Assembly: GCF_024710845.1 (NCBI RefSeq)
Contig: NZ_JANJTZ010000056.1
Span: forward strand, 186,001-250,000
Source: Mesorhizobium sp.
Lineage (GTDB): Bacteria; Pseudomonadota; Alphaproteobacteria; Rhizobiales; Rhizobiaceae
Direction: 5' to 3'
DNA: 64,000 bases
The position numbers and the translations under genes were made by a program. Shown here piece after piece: positions 1-7,231 of the stretch (the first letter of the stretch is position 1; each line of letters begins with the position of its first letter). Below the pieces are notes generated by a model. That model saw only the letters and a list, made by a program, of their open reading frames with translations, did not search any database and had not been told where the DNA came from.

Positions 1-63
1 AAAATCCCGCTGCTGACCGGCCGGTTTCTCATCTTCGACGGGTCGACTTTCTCGCTTGCCTGA
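1..63 (+). CDS. 3' end of an unidentified gene, cut by the window edge
   Basis: Frame 1 is open from the first base and ends at the TGA at 61-63, giving a C-terminus that finishes FDGSTFSLA. Only about 20 residues are present, so no family can be named. It is kept because the codon choice looks normal for this genome and the next gene starts more than 300 bases downstream, leaving room for a separate promoter. It could also be non-coding. Confidence 0.35.
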   Translation, partial: KIPLLTGRFLIFDGSTFSLA

Positions 64-380
64 TGCGGCGAACCCGCAGCCGAGCCTGCCGCACGGACCT
101 CATCCAGAATCGGAACTCCTGCAGGAAGCGCGCGTTGATTGATCCTCGTCAACGACGTCGGCGCCGCTTTCCGCTTTCTTATGTGTGCATGCTGCGTCGC
201 GCCATTCGGAAACGCCAAGTGGTTCCCATCGAACGAGGCCGCGCTCGGAGGATCCGGAGGGACGAGGTTACGCAGCAGCCGGGCGTAGCCTAGGTATCGG
301 CATTCACGGCGGAAAACCACGCGTGAAAGACCGGAAAGCACGGCGCCCGAGGCTGTTCAACGTTGCCAAGGAGGTTCGTC
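64..380. other. Intergenic region with FixK/FNR box, upstream of hsp20
   Basis: About 317 bases without a convincing gene. The short ORFs here (63-293, 185-640) are arginine-rich products of GC-rich DNA with no recognisable domain. The region holds one TTGAT-N4-GTCAA box at 139-152 and a clear ribosome binding site (AAGGAGG at about 369) just before hsp20. No clear rho-independent terminator for the upstream gene was seen. Confidence 0.6.
139..152. promoter_or_regulatory. FixK/FNR-type box upstream of hsp20
   Basis: TTGATCCTCGTCAA fits the FNR/FixK/Anr consensus TTGAY-N4-RTCAA at every fixed position. If it sits at the usual -41.5 position, transcription would start near base 187, leaving a leader of about 190 bases before hsp20. 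It is one of three such boxes in the first 7.2 kb. Confidence 0.65.
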
Positions 381-917
381 ATGGCCGAATCCGCGAAGAA
401 AGTACCCGTCAAGTCCGAGAAGTCCAGCGTCCCCGCGCCGTCCGAAGGCTGGGCGCCGTTCGAGAGCCTGCGAAAGGAGATCGACCGCCTCTTCGACGAT
501 TTTCATCCGTTCCGTTCGCGCCTTCCGTCCGCGCGGTCGATGTTCGACCTCGAGATGCCGCGCTTCTCCGGCACAAGCTGGCCCGTCGCGCCGGCCATCG
601 ACCTCGCCGAGAAGGAGAAGGAGTTCGAGATAACCGCTGAACTGCCCGGAATCGACGAGAAGAATGTGGAGATCAAGGTCGCCAGCAACACGCTGACGAT
701 CAAGGGCGAGAAGACGGAAGAGAAGGAGGAAAAGGAGGAGGACTACCACCTTTCCGAGCGCCGCTACGGCGCCTTCCAGCGCTCCTTTACGCTTCCCGAC
801 GGCGTCGACGCCGACAAGATCGAGGCGAAGTTTGCCAAGGGTGTTTTGACGGTGAAGCTGCCGAAAACGGCCGAGGCGCAGAAGGCCGTGAAGACGATCG
901 CGGTCAAGTCCGCCTGA
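381..917 (+). CDS. Hsp20/alpha-crystallin family small heat shock protein
   Basis: A cytoplasmic small heat shock protein that should bind unfolding proteins without using ATP. The product is 178 residues. A charged, lysine-rich N-terminal arm is followed by the alpha-crystallin domain from about residue 70 to the end, with the family signature AKGVLTVKLPK near the C-terminus. A stretch of glutamate and lysine (TEEKEEKEED) lies in a loop of the domain. The ATG at 381 is preferred over the longer TTG start at 363 because AAGGAGG lies 6 bases upstream of it. The gene heads a unit with DUF2267 and phosphoribosyltransferase genes, and the FixK-like box upstream suggests induction by low oxygen. 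Confidence 0.93.
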   Translation: MAESAKKVPVKSEKSSVPAPSEGWAPFESLRKEIDRLFDDFHPFRSRLPSARSMFDLEMPRFSGTSWPVAPAIDLAEKEKEFEITAELPGIDEKNVEIKVASNTLTIKGEKTEEKEEKEEDYHLSERRYGAFQRSFTLPDGVDADKIEAKFAKGVLTVKLPKTAEAQKAVKTIAVKSA

Positions 918-932
918 GAGAACGCCAACCTG

Positions 933-955
933 CCGGCGCGGCGCGGCCGCGCCGG
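933..955 (+). other. GC-rich hairpin between hsp20 and the DUF2267 gene
   Basis: CCGGCGCG and CGCGCCGG form a perfect 8-bp stem around a 7-base loop, 16 bases after the hsp20 stop codon. There is no T-tract, so it is more likely an mRNA-stabilising or attenuating hairpin inside an operon than a full terminator. It would favour hsp20 expression over the next genes. Confidence 0.5.
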
Positions 956-973
956 TCGTCGGGAGGAGCCATC

Positions 974-1402
974 ATGGCCCACACAGGCATATCCAACTTC
1001 GCCCAGGCCGCGCAGCAGGCGCAGCAATGGGTGAACGAACTCGCCGGCGATCTCGGCTGGGAAGAGCGCCGGGCTTACCGGCTGCTGCGCGCCGTCCTTC
1101 ATGCATTGCGCGACTGGCTGACGCCGGAGGAGATGTCCGACCTGTCGTCGCAGCTTCCCGTTCTCGTGCGCGGCATTTATTTCGAGGGGTGGCAGCCGCT
1201 CCAGGCGCTCGTCCGGGATCGCAAGAAGGACGAGTTCGTCGCGCGTATCGAGAAGGATTTCACCGACGATCCGCTCGATGATCCGGATGCGGCCATCGCG
1301 GCGGTGTTCAGGCTGCTTGACCGTCACATTTCGCAGGGGGAGATCGTGCAGGTGCGGCAGTCCATGCGGAAACCCTTGCGGCAGTTGTGGCCGGTGCACT
1401 GA
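974..1402 (+). CDS. DUF2267 domain protein
   Basis: 142 residues, spanning almost exactly one DUF2267 domain: the N-terminal helix with an RRAYRLLRAVLHALRD-like segment, then LTPEEMSDLSSQLP and a conserved YFEGW turn. DUF2267 proteins are small, helical and of unknown biochemical role. In rhizobia they are often found beside hsp20 and universal-stress genes under low-oxygen control. GGGAGG lies just upstream of the ATG. The stop codon overlaps the start of the next gene (TGATG), indicating translational coupling. Confidence 0.85.
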   Translation: MAHTGISNFAQAAQQAQQWVNELAGDLGWEERRAYRLLRAVLHALRDWLTPEEMSDLSSQLPVLVRGIYFEGWQPLQALVRDRKKDEFVARIEKDFTDDPLDDPDAAIAAVFRLLDRHISQGEIVQVRQSMRKPLRQLWPVH

Positions 1403-2094
1403 TGTTCCGGGACCGCGCGGAGGCAGGCCGGCTACTGGCCGCAAGACTGGCGGAACTTGAAATTCGCGACCCCGTCGTGCTGGCGCTGCCGCGCGGTGGC
1501 GTTCCCGTTGCCGCCGAGGTGGCGAAGGTGTTGAATGCGCCGCTCGACCTGGTGATCGTGCGCAAGGTCGGAGCACCCGGCAATCCCGAACTCGCAGTCG
1601 CGGCAATCGTCGACGGCAATCCGCCCGACGTGGTGCTGAACCGCGAGATGGTGGAAGCCTACGGGCTGCAGGAAGAGGAACTCGCCGACCTGATCCGGCA
1701 GGAGCGCCCCGAACTCGAGCGCCGGCGCCTGGCCTATCGCGGTGCCAGAGCGCCCCTGTCGATCACCGGCAAGACGGCTGTCCTGGTAGACGACGGTGCC
1801 GCGACCGGCACGACGATCAAGGTTGCGGTGCGGGCGCTGAAGCGGCGTTCGCCGCGCTTGATCGTCATCGCCCTGCCCGCGGCGCCGCCCGACACGGTGG
1901 CCGAGCTGTCTGCCGAAGCCGACCGCGTCGTCTGCCTCGAGCAGCCCGCGCACTTCCGCGCGCTGGGGTATCATTATGTCAGCTTCCCGCAGCTCACGGA
2001 CAACGATGTCGTCGCCGCCATGGAGGAGGCAGGGCGCCGCTTCAGGGAAGAGAAGCCTTCGCGGGGTGCAAAGCGGGTCGCGCCTAAGCCGTAA
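1402..2094 (+). CDS. Phosphoribosyltransferase family protein
   Basis: 230 residues with a type I phosphoribosyltransferase fold. The PRPP-binding loop is visible at about residues 125-140 (VLVDDGAATGTTIKVA), and an N-terminal LALPRGGVPVA segment is typical of the stress-associated group of these enzymes. The base or other acceptor cannot be told from the sequence. The ATG at 1402 is chosen over the GTG at 1387 because it overlaps the DUF2267 stop codon. It is the last gene of the hsp20 unit and is followed by a FixK/FNR box that begins the next operon. Confidence 0.85.
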   Translation: MFRDRAEAGRLLAARLAELEIRDPVVLALPRGGVPVAAEVAKVLNAPLDLVIVRKVGAPGNPELAVAAIVDGNPPDVVLNREMVEAYGLQEEELADLIRQERPELERRRLAYRGARAPLSITGKTAVLVDDGAATGTTIKVAVRALKRRSPRLIVIALPAAPPDTVAELSAEADRVVCLEQPAHFRALGYHYVSFPQLTDNDVVAAMEEAGRRFREEKPSRGAKRVAPKP

Positions 2095-2138
2095 CGGCGG
2101 TATCGTTAGTCGACAGTCCCGGCCGCGCGGATCGCGGC

Positions 2139-2152
2139 TTGACCCGCATCAA
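2139..2152 (+). promoter_or_regulatory. FixK/FNR-type box in front of the ABC export operon
   Basis: TTGACCCGCATCAA is a perfect match to TTGAY-N4-RTCAA. Its centre at 2145.5 predicts a class II start site near 2187, and TAGGTAT at 2175-2181 is a plausible -10. That would leave a leader of about 22 bases before the ATPase ATG at 2209. This spacing is the best of the three boxes. Confidence 0.72.
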
Positions 2153-2208
2153 GGTCGCCTGCGCTATTGTCTCCTAGGTATTCGCGTCTTCAACCGTGAA
2201 CCGGGTCA

Positions 2209-2916
2209 ATGGCCGCACCGATCTTCTCGTGCAAGGACGTGGCGAAGGTCTACCGCTCCGGCGACGTGGAAGTGCACGCGCTCCGCGGCGTCGATCTCGA
2301 CCTCTACGAGGGCGAGATGGCGGTACTTCTCGGCCCTTCGGGAAGCGGCAAGTCGACCTTGCTCAACATCATCGGCGGGCTCGACCAGGCGTCATCGGGC
2401 ACGGTGCATTTCCGCGAACAGGAACTGACCGCCTGTTCGGAACGGGAGTTAACCCGATACCGGCGCGACCATGTCGGCTTCGTCTTCCAGTTCTATAATC
2501 TGATCCCCAGCCTGACGGCCTGGGAGAACGTCGCCCTCGTCACCGAGATCTCGAAGAACCCGATGACGCCGGACGAAGCCCTGGAGATGGTGGGGCTGAA
2601 GGACAGGACAGCGCATTTTCCCGCCCAGCTTTCCGGCGGCGAGCAGCAGCGCGTGGCGATCGCGCGGGCCATCGCCAAGCGCCCCGAAGTGCTTTTGTGC
2701 GACGAGCCGACAGGCGCGCTGGATTCGAAGACGGGCATCATCGTGCTGGAGGCGCTATCGCGCATCAACGAGGAACTGAACACGACGATGGCGATCATCA
2801 CTCACAACGCCGGCATCCGGCAGATCGCGCATCGCGTCTTTTCCTTCCGGGACGGCCGCATCGTCGAGGCGCAGGTCAACGAGACCCGGAGCAAGCCCGC
2901 CGAGGTGACCTGGTAG
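2209..2916 (+). CDS. ABC transporter ATP-binding protein, LolD/MacB type
   Basis: 235-residue cytoplasmic ATPase that powers the FtsX-type permease encoded next. Walker A (GPSGSGKST) is near residue 45, the signature LSGGEQQR near 143, and Walker B with D-loop ([11 protein letters not shown]) near 163. The H-loop is in IITHN. The LolD/MacB class normally drives mechanotransmission across the inner membrane, for lipoproteins, peptides or antibiotics. The neighbours (permease after 4 bases, then an HlyD-like adaptor) indicate a three-gene export system. A FixK/FNR box lies 57 bases upstream of the ATG. Confidence 0.92.
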   Translation: MAAPIFSCKDVAKVYRSGDVEVHALRGVDLDLYEGEMAVLLGPSGSGKSTLLNIIGGLDQASSGTVHFREQELTACSERELTRYRRDHVGFVFQFYNLIPSLTAWENVALVTEISKNPMTPDEALEMVGLKDRTAHFPAQLSGGEQQRVAIARAIAKRPEVLLCDEPTGALDSKTGIIVLEALSRINEELNTTMAIITHNAGIRQIAHRVFSFRDGRIVEAQVNETRSKPAEVTW

Positions 2917-2920
2917 CGCC

Positions 2921-5284
2921 ATGTCGATGCTCGACCGAAAGCTCCTGCGCGATCTTGCCCGGCTATGGGCCCAGGTTCTCGCCATCGCGCTCGTCATGGC
3001 CTGTGGCGTGGCGACGATCGTCATCGCCGTCGGAGCCTATCGGTCGCTGGAGGAGACACGGTCGGTGTTCTACGACCGCTACCGTTTCGCCAATGTCTTC
3101 GCCGCCGCCACGCGCGCGCCGCTGCATCTGATGGAAAGAATGACGAGTCTTGGCGGCGTCAGCGGCATCGAGCTGCGGGTCGTGCGGCCCGTCCTGCTCG
3201 ACATCATCGGCATGGTTGAGCCGGGAACCGGCGTCGCCGTATCGATACCCGACCGCGGCGAGCCCGCCGTCAACCGGCTCTACCTACGCACGGGCCGTCT
3301 TCCTGAACCCGGGCGGGCCGGCGAGGTCGCAGTCACCGAACCGTTCGCGGCCGCCCACGGCATGCAGCCGGGGAGTCGATTCGACGCGATCCTCAACGGG
3401 CGCAAGATGACACTGACGGTGACGGCGATCGTTTTGTCGCCGGAATACATCTATGCGATGGGCCCTGGCGACATGGTGCCCGACCAGCGGCGCTTCGGAG
3501 TGTTCTTCATGCTGCGCTCGGCGATGGAGGGGCTCTTCGACATGAAGGGCGCGTTCAACGATGTGGCCATCAGAACCCAGCGCGGCGTGGAAACCGCGGC
3601 TGTCATTGATGCGGTGGACGCGATCCTCAAGCCTTATGGCGGCACCGGCGCGCACGAGCGCGCGGACCAGATGTCTCATGCCTTTCTCGACAATGAACTC
3701 ACCCAGCTGCGGGGCATGGCCATGGTCATTCCTCCGGTCTTCCTGTTCGTGTCGGCGTTCCTCGTCAACATGATCCTGTCGCGGCTGATCGCGCTCGAAC
3801 GCGAGCAGATCGGCCTGCTGAAGGCGATAGGCTACGGCCCGATGGCGATTGCCTGGCACTACGCAAAGCTGACCCTCGCCATAGGCGCGATCGGCGTCGT
3901 CATCGGCGCGGCGGCGGGCAACTGGACCGGTCGGGCGATGACCCGGCTCTATGGCGAGTTTTTCTCGTTTCCTTTCCTCGTTTTCCGCCAGAGTCTCGAC
4001 CTCTATGCCATCGCCGCCGGTGCGACGGCGCTTGCCGCGCTCGCCGGTGCGGCGCGCGCCATCTTCTCAGTCGTCGCTCTGCCGGCGGCCGTCGCCATGC
4101 AGCCTCCGGCGCCGACACGATATCGCAGCCTGCTCTCCGGGAAGGGCGGCCGTTTGAAGATGTTTTCGCAGCTGACGATCATGGCGCTGCGCCATCTCGT
4201 GCGCTGGCCGGTCAGGACGCTGCTTACCGCCATCGGCACGTCGCTCTCGGTGGCGCTGCTGGTCACCGCTTTGTTCTCGACGGACTCGATCGACTACATG
4301 ATCGACGCCGTGTTCTTCCGCGCCGAGCGGCAGGATGCGACGCTGAGCTTCGCGCAGGGGCTGTCGCCACGCGCGCTCCAGTCCGTCGCGGCAATGCCGG
4401 GCGTGATGCGGGCCGAACCTTACCGGGCAACGGCGGCGGTGCTGCGCAACGGCACCCGTTCGCGCCGGCTCGCCATCGTCGGCGTGGCGCCGGGCGCCGG
4501 GCTGTCGCGCGTTCTTGACGTCAACCTCCAAGCGGTCGAGCCGCCCGAAACGGGCCTCCTGGTCTCGGATTACGCGGCGGAACTGCTGGGGCTGAGAATC
4601 GGCGACCGCGCCGAGGTGGAACTGCTGGAACAGGCCGGGCGCGTCGTCTTCGTGCCGGTCACGGCGATTGTCAGCAGCTATGTCGGGCTCACCGTCTACA
4701 TGAGTGCGGAGGCGCTGGACCGGCTGCTGGCCGACGGCCCCCGCCTGTCGGGCGTACGCGTCGCGGTCGATCCGGCGCGGACGGACGAGCTCTATGCTGC
4801 GGTCAAGCAGACGCCCGCCGTCGCCTCCATCGCACTCCAGGGCGTCTCGCGCCGACGATTCCGCGAGACGATCGAGACCAATATGTCGATGATGATGACC
4901 ACCTACATGGTGCTGGCCATCATCATCACGATCGGCGTCATCTACAATTCGGCCCGCATCCAGCTCTCGGAACGCGCGCGCGAACTCGCCAGCCTCAGGG
5001 TGCTCGGCTTCACACGGGCGGAGGTCTCAAGCGTTCTACTGATCGAGCTCGGCGCGGTCGTCGCGCTGGCGCAGCCGCTCGGCTGGCTGTTCGGATACCT
5101 CTTCTCCTGGCTCGTGGTGGTCGGGTTTGCGACCGATCTGTTCCGCATCCCGTTCGTGATCAATCCGTCCACCTTCGCCATCGCCAGCCTCGTCGTTCTG
5201 GCAACCGCCGCACTTTCGGCGCTGATCGTGCGCCGCCGTATCGATAGTCTCGACCTGATCAGCGTGCTCAAGACAAGGGAATGA
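2921..5284 (+). CDS. FtsX-family ABC transporter permease
   Basis: 787-residue inner-membrane protein with two FtsX repeats, each a large periplasmic domain framed by membrane helices. There is one N-terminal helix (about residues 10-35), a cluster at about 270-390, another start at about 430-450, and three helices near the C-terminus (about 660-780). The layout matches long DevC/SalY-type permeases rather than the roughly 400-residue LolC or MacB forms. It starts 4 bases after the ATPase gene and its stop codon is immediately followed by the HlyD-like gene. The cargo is unknown. Confidence 0.9.
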   Translation: MSMLDRKLLRDLARLWAQVLAIALVMACGVATIVIAVGAYRSLEETRSVFYDRYRFANVFAAATRAPLHLMERMTSLGGVSGIELRVVRPVLLDIIGMVEPGTGVAVSIPDRGEPAVNRLYLRTGRLPEPGRAGEVAVTEPFAAAHGMQPGSRFDAILNGRKMTLTVTAIVLSPEYIYAMGPGDMVPDQRRFGVFFMLRSAMEGLFDMKGAFNDVAIRTQRGVETAAVIDAVDAILKPYGGTGAHERADQMSHAFLDNELTQLRGMAMVIPPVFLFVSAFLVNMILSRLIALEREQIGLLKAIGYGPMAIAWHYAKLTLAIGAIGVVIGAAAGNWTGRAMTRLYGEFFSFPFLVFRQSLDLYAIAAGATALAALAGAARAIFSVVALPAAVAMQPPAPTRYRSLLSGKGGRLKMFSQLTIMALRHLVRWPVRTLLTAIGTSLSVALLVTALFSTDSIDYMIDAVFFRAERQDATLSFAQGLSPRALQSVAAMPGVMRAEPYRATAAVLRNGTRSRRLAIVGVAPGAGLSRVLDVNLQAVEPPETGLLVSDYAAELLGLRIGDRAEVELLEQAGRVVFVPVTAIVSSYVGLTVYMSAEALDRLLADGPRLSGVRVAVDPARTDELYAAVKQTPAVASIALQGVSRRRFRETIETNMSMMMTTYMVLAIIITIGVIYNSARIQLSERARELASLRVLGFTRAEVSSVLLIELGAVVALAQPLGWLFGYLFSWLVVVGFATDLFRIPFVINPSTFAIASLVVLATAALSALIVRRRIDSLDLISVLKTRE

Positions 5285-6487
5285 ATGATGAACACCGTCT
5301 GGATCAAGCGGGCCGGAATGGCTGCACTGGTGCTTGCCGCGGTCGGCGGCTTCGCCTGGGCATTGCGCGAGCGCCCTGCCCTGATCGACGTGGCGCAAGT
5401 CGTCGAGGCGCAGATGACGGTGACGATCCGCGAGGAGGGCATGACGCGCGTGCGCAACGTCTACACCGTCTCGGCGCCGATCGCCGGGCACCTGACCCGT
5501 TCGGTGCTGACGGAGGGTGACCGGGTCGTCGCCGGGAAAACCGTGGTCGCCTCCATTCATCCGCTCGACCCGCCGCTGATCGACCGGCGCACCGAGGCCG
5601 AGCTCTTCGCCGCGCGCGACGCGGCGCGCTCGGCCGTCGGCATCGCCGAGGCGGAGCTGCAGCGAGTCGAGACCGGTCTGGCGCTTGCCGAGGATGAACT
5701 GGCGCGCGCGTTGAAGCTGTTCGGCCCCGGCGTCATCTCGGAGAGCGCCCTGCAGAAATTCACGAACCAGGTCGAGAACCAGAAGGCGGCCGTGGCAGCG
5801 GCAAAGGCGACGGTCGGCTTCCGCCAGGCCGAGCTCGCCAGCGCGGAAGCCCGCCTGCTCCAGCCGGAGCCGTTGGACCCGGACGGCGAGAGCTGCTGCG
5901 TCAATCTGATTGCGCCCGTCGATGGCAGCGTGCTCAGCGTCTTGGCCCGCAGCGAACAGGCCGTCGCCGCGGGCATGCGCATCGCCGAGATCGGCGATAC
6001 CGCCGACCTCGAGGTCGTCGTCGATCTGCTCTCGGCAGACGCGGTCAAGGTTCGTGCCGGAGCTAGGGCAACGGTACGCGACTGGGGTGGGGATCGTGGT
6101 CTGCCGGCCGTCCTGCGGCGGGTGGACCCGGCCGCCTTCACCAAGGTGTCGGCCCTCGGCATCGAGGAACAGCGCGTCAACGCGGTTCTCGACCTTGCCG
6201 AACCGGACGATCGCCTGGGGCATGCCTACAGGGTGTTCGTAGAGATTCCGATCTGGGAATGCGACCTCTGCCTGCAATTGCCGATCGGGGCGCTGTTCAG
6301 GAACCGCGACGCGTGGAATGTGTTCGTGGTCGAGAACGAACGCCTGCGCCAGGCACAGGTCGAGATCGGCCGCATGAACGACGAAGTGGCGCAGGTGCTG
6401 GGTGGGCTGGCAATCGGCGACGCGGTCGTCCTGCATCCGGGAGACACGCTGGAGAATGGCAGCCTGGTGGAAGTTCGCGCCGACTGA
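5285..6487 (+). CDS. HlyD/RND-type periplasmic adaptor protein
   Basis: 400 residues. One N-terminal membrane anchor (about residues 7-24) is followed by a lipoyl-like half, a coiled-coil hairpin rich in alanine and glutamate (about 115-190), the second lipoyl half and a beta-barrel domain. This is the classic membrane-fusion-protein plan. The protein should link the ABC/FtsX pump to the periplasm or an outer-membrane channel; no TolC-like gene is nearby. There are two possible ATG starts (5285 and 5288), both directly after the permease stop. The C-terminal VEIGRMNDEVAQVLGGL segment resembles the family's membrane-proximal domain. Confidence 0.9.
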   Translation: MMNTVWIKRAGMAALVLAAVGGFAWALRERPALIDVAQVVEAQMTVTIREEGMTRVRNVYTVSAPIAGHLTRSVLTEGDRVVAGKTVVASIHPLDPPLIDRRTEAELFAARDAARSAVGIAEAELQRVETGLALAEDELARALKLFGPGVISESALQKFTNQVENQKAAVAAAKATVGFRQAELASAEARLLQPEPLDPDGESCCVNLIAPVDGSVLSVLARSEQAVAAGMRIAEIGDTADLEVVVDLLSADAVKVRAGARATVRDWGGDRGLPAVLRRVDPAAFTKVSALGIEEQRVNAVLDLAEPDDRLGHAYRVFVEIPIWECDLCLQLPIGALFRNRDAWNVFVVENERLRQAQVEIGRMNDEVAQVLGGLAIGDAVVLHPGDTLENGSLVEVRAD

Positions 6488-6525
6488 CGCCGCGTCGGAC
6501 AGAGTAGACCAACGCTGTTTCGGCG

Positions 6526-6542
6526 GGCGTGTGCCTCACGCC
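6526..6542. terminator. Short hairpin between convergent genes
   Basis: GGCGTG and CACGCC pair around a 5-base loop in the 101-base gap between the convergent HlyD-like and host-attachment genes. A second GC-rich inverted repeat follows at about 6549-6577. There are no T-runs, so any termination would be weak or factor-dependent. Confidence 0.3.
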
Positions 6543-6588
6543 GCCATTCCGGCGGGCCGATCGGTCGGCGCGCCGGAAAGCAGTAGGA

Positions 6589-6993
6589 CTACAGACGAGC
6601 CAGCGCTTCCGTGATGTCGTTTGCGCTGTGGCCAGTCAGGTTCTTGGCGAGGTCGCCGACCAGTTTCGCCTTCAGCGCATCATGGAAATGCAGGCGCATT
6701 TCGCCGAGCGTCCTCGGATCGGCGATCACGAATAGGTCAGCGATGCTGCCGGCGAGAACCTGCCGGTTGAGGTAGCCGGCAACCGCGGCGGCGAAATTGT
6801 CCTCAGTCAGCCTCCCCGCGTCAGGGTTGGCGGTCGAGCTCCTGTGGCGCGTTCCGGATCCCTGGTTGTCCGCCGCGATGTCCGGATCGGGCAGCGCGAC
6901 CAGCTCGATATGCGGCTCGTGGCCCTTGTTGCGGAACAGGCGGAGGTTCTCACCATCCACCACCGCGACCGTCGTTTCATTCGGCAAGATCAT
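6589..6993 (-). CDS. Host-attachment family protein (Host_attach)
   Basis: 134 residues that match the small Host_attach family known from Agrobacterium and other rhizobia. It opens with TTVAVVDGENLRLFRNKG, has a central glycine- and serine-rich stretch, then a segment like DLFVIADPRTLGEMR. The ending, LVGDLAKNLTGHSANDITEAL, is the most conserved part. The family resembles a bacterial relative of the eRF1/baeRF fold. Its link to plant attachment is historical and the molecular role is unsettled. The gene diverges from recQ, and the FixK/FNR box at 7117-7130 lies in the shared upstream region. Confidence 0.75.
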   Translation of the reverse strand: MILPNETTVAVVDGENLRLFRNKGHEPHIELVALPDPDIAADNQGSGTRHRSSTANPDAGRLTEDNFAAAVAGYLNRQVLAGSIADLFVIADPRTLGEMRLHFHDALKAKLVGDLAKNLTGHSANDITEALARL

Positions 6994-7116
6994 TCGCTTT
7001 CCCCACGTCTTTCAAACTGGTGCCATCGGCACATCTACGCTACCGCCGACAAGGCCAGCAACTGGACGACGACTTCGTCATCCGCTGCAATCTCATCCGG
7101 TTCGAACAAGGAAGCC

Positions 7117-7130
7117 TTGATCCGCATCAA
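7117..7130. promoter_or_regulatory. FixK/FNR-type box between host-attachment gene and recQ
   Basis: TTGATCCGCATCAA is a perfect and nearly palindromic match to TTGAY-N4-RTCAA, and shares CCGCATCAAGG with the box at 2139. Read toward the minus-strand gene it predicts a start near 7082 and a leader of about 90 bases. Read toward recQ the start would be near 7165. The stress context makes the minus-strand gene the more likely target. Confidence 0.65.
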
Positions 7131-7231
7131 GGGTTCCATCGGAAACGGAAGAACTCGCGTTTCCTCTATGCGGCGGGCAGACGGCAAAGCTGTTATGAGA
7201 CGCCATCCCTCTGATTCTTCCCCAGGCTGCT

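Noticed and set aside
5036-6436. 466-residue minus-strand ORF opposite the HlyD-like gene
   Set aside because: It lies entirely antisense to an adaptor gene with clear domains. Its sequence is arginine-, histidine- and aspartate-rich shadow composition typical of GC-rich DNA.
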